Positions 55,509-64,000 of a stretch of DNA of 64,000 bases are shown one piece after another. The translations under genes were made by a program, and so were the position numbers. Numbering within the stretch: position 1 is the stretch's first letter; every line of letters starts with the position of its first letter. The stretch is from Capitulum mitella (lineage: Eukaryota > Arthropoda > Thecostraca > Pollicipedomorpha > Pollicipedidae). The stretch covers positions 20,463,398 to 20,527,397 of the forward strand of contig CP099841.1 in NCBI GenBank assembly GCA_030062745.1. Reading direction: 5' to 3'. Under the pieces are notes generated by a model. It searched no databases. It saw nothing but the letters and a program-made list of their open reading frames with translations, and was not told the origin of the DNA.

Positions 55509-56255
55509 AAGCCAGTGAAGCGGTGCATAGATGCGTCGGCTTCCTGATCAATCTCAGCCTCCCGACATATTTTCTACCACCAGACTGCATGCTCACTACC
55601 ATCCATAGCCTTGTCATCGCGCGTCTCAGAGACCGCATTGATGCGTAAGGTAACAGTAAAGGATCAACTATGAACAACGCCGACTCCTCAGCATTACTAA
55701 TTTTGCTACAAGGACTAACTGGCAGTCGTAAACTTCACCGTCTGTCTGTCGTGTGGTGTGTTCTGTGCTTCCCAATTCCCCGTGAAATGCGTAACGCACA
55801 ACTCAACGTCGTGTTTGAGGTCATAGCGCTTGGAGAGCTGGTTAGTTTCGCCGCGCTGGTGCAGAGTTTCACCGGCGCAAGCACGTGCGAGGAAGTCACA
55901 CGCTGGGACCGCACGTCGCGTGCCCTCGCCGCCCATACGGCCGTCAGTCAGTCCTTCGGCATTTCGCTTGCCCGGCAGCCTAGCGGTACAGTGAGCTGCC
56001 GAGGGTGGTTTGGACGTCAGCTGAGGTGAAAGTGGACGCCGTTGAGTCTGGGCGGGTCCAGGAGAGAGGTAAAAGCCCGCAATGTTGAGCAAATATGTTA
56101 ACTGCCTTCCGTTGTATGCTCTTCACCCTCTGTCCTTAAACTACTTGAATTCGACACATAATTATCACTGTTTTGTGGAATTTTGACGTAACATATCCTA
56201 CTGCGCAAAATTCATATTCCATACAAAAAGAGTTTCAGTTTTCTTTCTGACCATA
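55506..56255. other. No supported gene; overlapping open frames at 55670-56092
   Basis: A plus-strand frame (55670-56029, 119 codons) and a minus-strand frame (55715-56092, 125 codons) overlap. Composition is balanced and mildly GC-rich, but neither has a recognisable domain, and I cannot choose between them. Confidence 0.4.
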
Positions 56256-57469
56256 TTAACCCACGCACGACCGTCGGTCCGTTTAAAACATGGGCGACTG
56301 GGGGGGGGGGGCAGTTGGCCGCCCCCTCTAACTCACGAACGGTTGGTCGCACGATAAAAATAAGCACACCGTTGGAAAGCTTGTGATGAGTAGAGCTCGA
56401 AACTGGTCTCATTTTTGGTTTTAGATAATATGTAAGCAATTTACGCCCTATATATATGTTTTCTGATAGCCGACCGCATGAGACCGAGAAATGGCCTCAA
56501 TCTCAAGGGCTGTGACTAAAAACGCATAGGTAAAGGTACCGGCGCACAAGTAAAGGTTCGAGGATGCCGATACACGTCTAAATTACCAGATTTGTTCAAT
56601 ATATACGCCGAAACGTTGAGTTAAAGACACGGCAATTTTCACGGCAGCTGTAGGCGTGCGCTGCTGCCGTATGTGGTAACAAATTGACGGGAATTAATTT
56701 TAGCGTGTCTTTATTTTCGCGAAAAAGATGATCTCTGTATATTTTATTCATCTTAGAGGTTCTTGTGATGGTTTTTCATGCTTAAATTTTGGAAAAATTC
56801 ATTAGTTACCAATCTAGACAATCGGCGGAGCTTTATTCGCGACAGCCTGTTTATTTCTAAAATATGCTGCTTTTTCAAACTTTTTGAGGTTCCATGTACT
56901 ACTTACGTCTGTGCAAGCCAGTTCTGCCATTTTCTACCGATTCCGAGTAATTCATCGGTGATTTTGACGGTGGTACATTTTGGCTCACTAGTTATTCGTG
57001 ACCTGACCTCAGGTCAATGGCTGGAAGTCATTGATACTTTGCCCAATGACGTTAACTAGATGTCTGCTTCACTCCACACTAAAAATGTTATGAAATATTC
57101 CGTCAATTCCCAAAAAAAAACGACGACAAGTGTTAAAAATGAACTTGACGTTAGGTCAGTGACCTCGAAAATTCCGGAAAATCTGAGATAGCAGATTTGT
57201 TGCATCTATCACGTTCAGTAATCCCTGAAAGTATTATTGAGATATCTTGTTTTGCGAAGAAGTTAGAGAGCGCTAAACGTTTTTGGACATAGGTTTGTTT
57301 GACCTGACCTGAGGTCCAAATTTTGACACCAGATGTAAAATTGATGAAGCAAAAGGTACACAAAGTTTCGTGACTCTGTGTTTGTTGGTTCTCTCGCAAT
57401 CCCAGAAAAACCTCAGGGGGGTAGTCAACTGCCCCCCCCCCAGTCGGGGACTAACCCCAGTAGGGTTAA
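56256..57469 (+). mobile_element. Family A TTAA element, copy 3
   Basis: It starts TTAACCCACGCACGACCG and ends at a TTAA at 57466-57469, close to a cluster of further TTAACCCC motifs that blurs the exact boundary. A G-run of 12 with a GGGCAGTTGGCCGCCCCC-type hairpin lies at 56300-56330 and the matching one at 57416-57445. The interior matches copies 1 and 2 in the same orientation and copy 4 inverted. Confidence 0.85.
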
Positions 57470-57530
57470 ATCTTTAACCCCAGTAAAGATTTAACTGGGG
57501 ATTTAACCCCAGTAGGGTTAAATCCGGCTC
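57446..57530. repeat. Cluster of TTAACCCCAGTA motifs
   Basis: Five variants of GGGTTAAATC, TTTAACCCCAGTA and GATTTAACTGGGG occur in 85 bases on both strands, several mutually inverted, at the right edge of the family A copy. Confidence 0.8.
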
Positions 57531-59750
57531 TAGCTGACACCACGCATTTTGATGCTGATTGCGAGGCGTGCTGCGGCACAGATATGGTGCTATGCGACTG
57601 GATGTTCAATTCCCATGAGGCGATTCCCGTTTCGAGCCGCTCTGATCCTGGGTCCCGAGACTGCTCGGTGGGACCGAGACCACTGAAGATAAAACATGAT
57701 CGTGTTTACCTTGCGACTGCCATGCTGTGATGTATGCATGCTCAACGTAGTTTTGGGTGAATGCTGGCAACAAAAAGGGCCATCACATTGGCGTGATCCC
57801 CACTGCAAAACGTTAACGACATCCGTACGATATTTCGCTGTGTTACGAGAATGAGTGAATGATCCCATCCAGCGGGCGTGGCGCCCAAACCATGGGTCGG
57901 GGGCGTTTGGTTCTCGGTGCGAACGAAAAGTGGTACATAGCCCTACACCGTAACGCTTGACACAGATTGCTGCGTCTGCTGGATTACCAGCACTACATCC
58001 AATCCTTGAAAATGCTCAAAAAGAGCTTTTTCATCATGCCATCACCAGGGTGTGGTTCGTGCCGAACGCAATGAAATGTGCTGTATGTCATGCGATTGCG
58101 CGTTCAATTCTCGTTCGATGTCAGTGCATCCCGAATCTATCCTAACCGATTCGTGGCTGCTGAGGAGTCATGACGGAGCCGAGACGATGCTTTGCGGTGC
58201 TGGTGTTTCTCATTTTACGTGCTATTTTCACGCGTCGTGAATCCGTCTTTAACCGCACAAGACGAGACAACGGCGAACCGTAATGCGACCACAATCGGCC
58301 GATACTTTGATCGTGCTCCAGGCAGTTCGAACACTGAGCGACACGCACTAATCCGTCTATCAGTTTGGGCACTATACCAGAGCGAAATCTTAGGACAGAC
58401 AGACAGAAAGAGAGGCAGGCACTCTATTCAATGAGTGTGTTCACATGCACTAGACTGGCCGCTGAATTGCAACGATACCGAATTCGAGTCAGCCTGACTC
58501 TACGTTTTATTGCTCGGTCTTCAAACCGAAAGCAACGTATTTTGATTTCATTTACAATTTTAAGTATGATAAGTCCCAGGTGCAGGAAAGCATACATGGT
58601 TCACATATGGTATGATTGTACTTTGAATTTCTTGTCAAGGACACCAAAGTGCAGATGTGGATATGACACTAAAATAAAAACACTTCAAACTACAATGTGG
58701 CTGTTTCACCGACCTACACATGGTCAGTCACGTTGCTTTTGCCAACGCACGCTGTCACGCGATCTGTTTAATTTCCTTTGCGATTCATCTCGATTCCGAT
58801 TTCCAGTAACTTTGTTCTCAGCTTGTTCATAAAGTTTTCTGAAACGTAGACCGCTTTGAAAATCGAAAACGACAGTACGCCACGAAGCGCATCCAGGTTT
58901 TCAGCCGTGCATAAATCCGTGAGTTTATTAGCCTCAGATTATAACCAGCCACTGCAGCATGCAAATCATTTATTTTTTACGAAAAATCCACGCCAGAACC
59001 CGGTAAAATACGAACATATTATGCGTGGAAACTGGGCACAGAAAAACGGGCAAAAAGTTGTAATTTTTGTTGCAAAATGCTTATGGCCTGTGCATAACGT
59101 CATGACGTCATCAGCAAGAGATCTGAAAACAGGAACATGATCTGCTTTCAGTCTGCGTGGTGCCCAAGCCAAAGGCCGAAAGCATTAGTCCGCTGTTGCA
59201 GTCTACAAGGGGTACATTAGGCCATACCATGATGTTTGTTGCAGGTCGCTGCGATCCTTGGATCGCCAGCACCACGCTAAATTCTTTAAAAAAAAAACGC
59301 AGAAATCTATTTTTCACGTTGCCACTGATCGTTACGCGAATGTCCGTCCAAATATATTCCGAAGTTACTGCGTTTCGAGTCTATCCCACCTGTAACTAGC
59401 GAGAAAACATTGCCGAAACCAACGCGATGTCATGCGCTGCTGGTGCTTCCCACCACTGCCCATCAAATGCGCTTTACGCGTCATCAGCAGACCACAGCGC
59501 GACGAAAATCAGCTGTTATGTCGGTCGTGCGCTGGACATTTCCAACGGTGCGCAGCAAGCGTCGACCCGTCAGTCCGTTTGGAAATAAAATCGGAACAAG
59601 GATTGCATGGCAGACAAACCGAACGACAAACAGACACAACTTATTAAAGTACTACACAGAGGGAATGGTATATAACATTTGTTGGTGCGGAACCCTTTTA
59701 AAGGCGATCCATTGTAAGATTTCTGAGGCATTTTCCACTGTAACACAGCA
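57531..59750. other. No supported gene; two diverged copies of a ~230-bp sequence
   Basis: The stretch 58185-58430 and the stretch 59425-59650 both read CGATGC(T/G).TGCGGTGCTGG-like sequence, then a CAAAC-rich ACAGACAGAC end (encoding MRCWCF at the start in both). The two do not retain a common frame, so I call them a duplicated repeat rather than genes. The frame 58365-58832 (155 codons) is unrecognised. Confidence 0.4.
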
Positions 59751-60977
59751 TTAACCCGTCCCCGACTGGGGGGGGCAGTTGACTGCCCCCCCTGAGGTTT
59801 TTCTGGGATTGCGAGAGAACCAACAAACACAGAGTCACGAAACTTTGTGTACCTTTTGCTTCAGCAATTTTACGCCTCGTGTCAGAATTTTGACCTCAGG
59901 TCACGTCAGGTGCCTGACCTAGGTCAGGTCAAACAGACCTATGTCAAAAAAAGTTTAGCGCCTTGTAACTTTTTCGCAAAACAAGATATCTCAATAATAC
60001 TTTCAGGGATTAGTGATCGTGATAGATGCAACAAATCTGCTATCTCAGAATTTTCGGAATTTTCCGGGTCATTGACCTAAGGTCAAGCCCATTTTTAAGG
60101 CACATCGCCGTTTTTTCGGGAATTGACGGGATATTCCATAACATTTTTAGTGTGCAGTGAAGCAGACATCTAGTTACCATCATTGGGCAAAGTATCAGTG
60201 ACTTCCAGCCATTGACCTTAGGTCAGGTCACGAATAACTGTAATGGCCAAAATGTACCACCGTCAAAATCGACGATGAATTACTCAGAATGGGTAGAAAA
60301 TGATAGAACTAGCTTGCACAGACGTAATTAATACCAGGAACCTCAAAAAGTTTGAAAAAGTACCGTATTTTGGAAATAAACAGGCTCTCGCGAATAAAGC
60401 TCCGCCAACTTTGTAGATTGGCAACTAATCAATTTTTCCGAAATTTAAGCATGAGAAACCATCACAAGAACCACAAAAATCAACAAAATTGACATAGATT
60501 GTCTTTTTTCGCAAAAATAAAGGAACGCTAAAATTAGTTCTCGTCAATTTGGTACTGCATACGGTAGCGGCGCACACTAACTGCTGACGGGAGAATTACG
60601 GTGTCTTTAACTCAACGTTTCGGCGTATACATTGAACAAATCTAGGGAAATTAGACGTGTATCGGCATCCGCGGACATTTATTTGTGCGCTGGTGCCTTT
60701 ACCTATGCGTTATTAGTCACAGCCATAGAGATTCAGGCCATTTCTCGGTCTCATGCAGTCGGCTATGAGAAAGCATATATAGGGCGTAAATTGGCTTACA
60801 TATTATCTAAAACTAAAAATGAGACCAGTTTCGAGCTCTACTCGTCACAGGCTTTCCAACGATATGCTTATTTTTATCGTGCGACCAACCGTTCGTGAGT
60901 TAGAGGGGGGGCAGTCAACTGCCCCCCCCCCCCAGTCGCCGGTGTTCGGGACGGACCGACGGTCGTGCGCGGGTTAA
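59751..60977 (-). mobile_element. Family A TTAA element, copy 4 (inverted, complete)
   Basis: This 1,227-bp element runs from TTAACCCGTCCCCGACTGG to CGCGGGTTAA. Its left end equals the right end of copies 1-3 (CCTGAGGTTTTTCTGGGATT, TCTCAATAATACTTTCAGGG), and its right end equals their left ends (CTAACTCACGAACGG and the CCGTCGGTC block, seen inverted). Subterminal hairpins with GCAGTTGACTGCC lie at 59770-59795 and 60905-60935. It is the best-preserved copy along with copy 3. Confidence 0.9.
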
Positions 60978-63900
60978 TAATCATGTCAATTGCCTTCAGA
61001 CACTTGGGTATGCCAGGCACCCACACGACACTTACATAGCACATGCTACTGTGTGGGAGCTAGAATCACAAATAATATACTTTATTATCTAGCGTTTCAT
61101 CCTGGGTTCTTTTCTGATTTCGAAACATTTGAACACGTTATCGGCTATGTAATATGGTGCCCATGTGACTGGTCTTTTCACGAAGTCATGATCCATATTA
61201 TGAGTAACAAGTGGATGAAATCAGTCATTTAGCCATTACAGATCATAAAGGTTAAGTCAACCGTAATAAACAATGATGCGTGGCAAAGAGCTATTTCCCA
61301 CATAAGCAATCTCTACGTCAGTGCAAAAAGTAGCTATTCGAATACTTAAGCCAACACCGGATGGTCTCAATGCATTACGGAAATCAAGTTGTGACAATGA
61401 CAGAAGAGTGCAAGCAGCACATTTTTCGCTTGATCTCATTTCTATCCCTTTTCCAGGTAAAGATGTCACTATTTACATATCTTCGCTCTTAGACATATTT
61501 TTCACGGTCAATGTTTCTGAACCGTTCAGTAATGGCAGCGAACAATATCATTAACGCGGGTGACGTTCACGCAGACTTGTAATTCTTAGCATGCAAAACC
61601 TGGAAACAGATCGACAAATACCATTTTGTATCGTGAAATACATGAAGGGCAAATAGTGGTGCAAGCAGCAACGAAGTAGACCTCGCTCGTCAGACATCTT
61701 CCAGGTGTCTTACTCGATTTTATAACCCGCAGTTAAAAAGTTTGTAGATTGCAAGCGACGAGTTTTACCATTTCCATCACAAAGCTTGATCATGAGAGGC
61801 GTCGAAGGCCGCTTGAGTCTTACTTCAACTGGCGGAAAAAAAACAAACTGAGCGGCAGGCGCGGTCCGGTCCGGTCCGGCCATAATGCTCTCTGGAGGTC
61901 AAAAATTTGACAATCACTGGGTAAAGAATGATAACGTTTCCACAAGAAGATACCTTAATCACTTGAATTAAATGCCTTTGCGTATACAGTGTCTGAGCTT
62001 GAGCGTGCGTGAGCAACGAGCAATGACCACGAGCGTGAGCAGTGTGTGGGATTCTTTCCTGTAACAATTCCGGGAGTAACGTTTTCGCTCTAAGACCTGT
62101 GTTTCCGAGGATGTTTTTGAATCGCTAGTGGCAGTGAACAATTATCATGGGGGGGCATGACGTTTCAACTTGTAATTCTTTGGATGCGAAATAATGAAAA
62201 AGATCAATAAATATCCTTTTTGTTGCAAAATGGGTGGAGCGAAAATAATGATGCAGGCCGCAACGAAGTATGAGTAGGCCTCCCTCGTCATGCGCTCCAT
62301 AAGGGGCTTTACTGGATATGAACATGTCTGAAAAATGCTGATGGAATGGTATGCTGTTTCCTCAATCCCAAAGCCCTCACGATATCCATTGTGTTTAGGT
62401 ATGTTGGCAAGTAAGTAGGTACATACCTATTCTTTCTACATTTTTCCCCCATTTACAGAATAGCCTCACTGCAATTATGGTGCACCGGTTTACCACTAAA
62501 AATTCAGTATGAAGTGGTTAATCAATACATAATTAATTTCCATTGGACGACATGAGGTGGTCACCATCTCCAATGAGGTTTTTCATAGAATGCCGGCAAA
62601 CGACCCTCATCACGAGCCGGCAATTTGTCACGTTTGACTTTACATCCCTTAGCATATTCAAAAACAAAAAAAAAATCGTTGCCACCATGATCTTCATATT
62701 GATCAATTTTAAAATCACGTCTCCACAATAGCATGGTTTGCCGGCTGACATGCTGTAAAACATCTAACGGCAGAGTTACGTACGTCACGAACGGTCCGCT
62801 GTCATGCGTTACGACAGCTCAGATGCCAACCGATAGCGTGATCTCTTTCCCGATGGCTCGAGAGGTCATCAGTTGACCTTAGAAGGATAATTCAGATATT
62901 AATTGAATCGGAAAGAAAAGCGCTGGTACAAGTTCGTCCTTATTTCGTTATTCTATCTTAGGAGCATAACGGGATGAGTGCGAACCACCCCCTTGTCCGA
63001 GGAACATGTGGGACTCCTCACGTCCTGTACGGTTTAAGGCTTAGAGTGCAAATGTGTTAAAAGGAAAGACCATATTGCATCCACATGGCGAAAAATCACT
63101 GCAGTTTCTGAAGACATTCAACGTTTAATGGCGCATCACAAGTAGAAACCAAATTTGACTTCCGCATAACGTTCACTCTAATAGCTTACGAGCTTTAAAA
63201 CGTCAGCCAAACATGTCTTCGAAATTCGTTGCATCAGAAGCACTGACGAAGGGCCGGGACTCGAGAGCAAAAACCGCATCGTTTTTTCCGAACTGGCCAG
63301 CTGATCAGTCCCCGACAGCAGCGCCGCTGCTGTGCCGACCCAAAATTTGGTGAGGAAATACGCCGTTCCTTGGCGTTCCTTTGCTGCGCGCCGCACGCGG
63401 TCCGGAGAGGCCTGAGGGCAGAGACGACCCGCCGACGTCCGTGTTCGCGGCTCGAGTTTGCAGCGGCTCAGCTCTCCGGATGAGGTCACTGGCTCGGTGG
63501 CCCTCAAACTGCCGGCGCCGGCGCACCCCGCGCCGGGCCCGGCCCGGCCCGGCCGCGGCACGGCTGCACCGATCATAACGGCACCTGAAGACATGTCGCT
63601 CGCTGCACGAGGCCACTCCGCAGCTTTTACGTGGCAGGCTTTTTTCCGAGAGCCATACAGCCTGCGGCGTAAAGCCGCCGCATGGCGCCCGTGCTACAAT
63701 TTCAGCTAAAAACAATCGCATGTTGTAAAACGTGTTTGTGGTATGACTGAGACACAAATAGCAGGCGACAGCGCGGCTGCAGATGGTGGTTTAGCTGCGA
63801 TTTTACGGATTTCCACGCTGGTCCGTTTTCTCCGCCATCCCCGTCCACGCCTAGCACCAGGGACATGGTCACACGGATGTCAGACATTATTCGCTGGACT

Positions 63901-64000
63901 CTGGCATTGGTGGACAAATAATGAAAAGAGTAATGCATGCGCATGTCCATATTAACGAAGAAGTTAGCATAACCAATATGGCATATGATGTGACAGGCCA
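60978..64000. other. No supported gene; diverged duplication and GC-rich patch
   Basis: Sequences at 61555-61695 and 62140-62295 are related (CTTGTAATTCTT, then GATC(G/A)A(C/T)AAATA, then AACGAAGTA). A CpG-rich patch at 63400-63720 includes GGCGCCGGCGCACCCCGCGC near 63512. Minus-strand frames 63178-63594 and 63305-63757 cross it but lack recognisable domains; it could be a promoter or first exon of a gene beyond the window. Confidence 0.5.

Noticed and set aside
55253..55677. His/Thr and Ala-Arg-Thr-His repeat frames
   Set aside because: Translation of the (GTGC)n(GT)n microsatellite.
1..64000. CRISPR array or bacterial operon
   Set aside because: No regular repeat-spacer arrays or ribosome binding sites; all signals are eukaryotic.

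Overview
This window looks like accessory, transposon-rich nuclear DNA from an animal, most likely an arthropod. Evidence for a eukaryote: a TATA/initiator promoter, long microsatellites, a Ty3/gypsy retroelement, piggyBac, hAT and Tc1/mariner remnants, and little protein-coding sequence outside one gene. Evidence for an arthropod is weaker: the last ~75 residues of that gene form a six-cysteine domain with spacing like clip domains of arthropod serine protease homologues. I cannot name the lineage.

Only one gene looks intact: 14829-20603 (+), an uninterrupted 1,924-residue secreted proline/glycine/arginine-rich tandem-repeat protein. It has a signal peptide, three zones of repeats of increasing unit length (14, about 20, then 23/26 residues) and the six-cysteine C-terminal domain. 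A TATA box (14769), a CAGT initiator (A at 14800) and a 12-bp palindrome (14731) sit just upstream.

Almost everything else I could assign is mobile DNA. (1) At least four families of roughly 1.2-1.5 kb elements without genes, bounded by TTAA, with CCC-type ends and a G-run/C-run hairpin just inside each end (family A: 1-989, 31065-32324, 56256-57469, and 59751-60977 inverted; B: 9796-11013, 53130-54344, partial at 27777; C: 2128-3406; E: 38233-39596; D tentative). (2) Two hAT-type elements with 8-bp target duplications (1722-3862 and 23603-26369). Each carries younger material: a family C element in the first, a Tc1/mariner remnant and a tandem array in the second. (3) A piggyBac-like transposase pseudogene (40036-41641) broken by a small CAG...CTG MITE (four copies in the window). 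(4) Beside it, a complete but dead Ty3/gypsy element on the minus strand (41720-47525) with both LTRs, a tRNA-Leu-type primer binding site, a polypurine tract and an ATAT target duplication.

The rest holds microsatellites, minisatellites (22.6, 25.3, 35.5, 36.5, 48.5 kb), a tRNA-like sequence with a hairpin (36.1 kb), diverged duplications and several GC-rich patches. I found no CRISPR, rRNA or intact tRNA gene. The best candidate for something undescribed is the TTAA/hairpin family group; next is the giant repeat protein joined to a clip-like domain.
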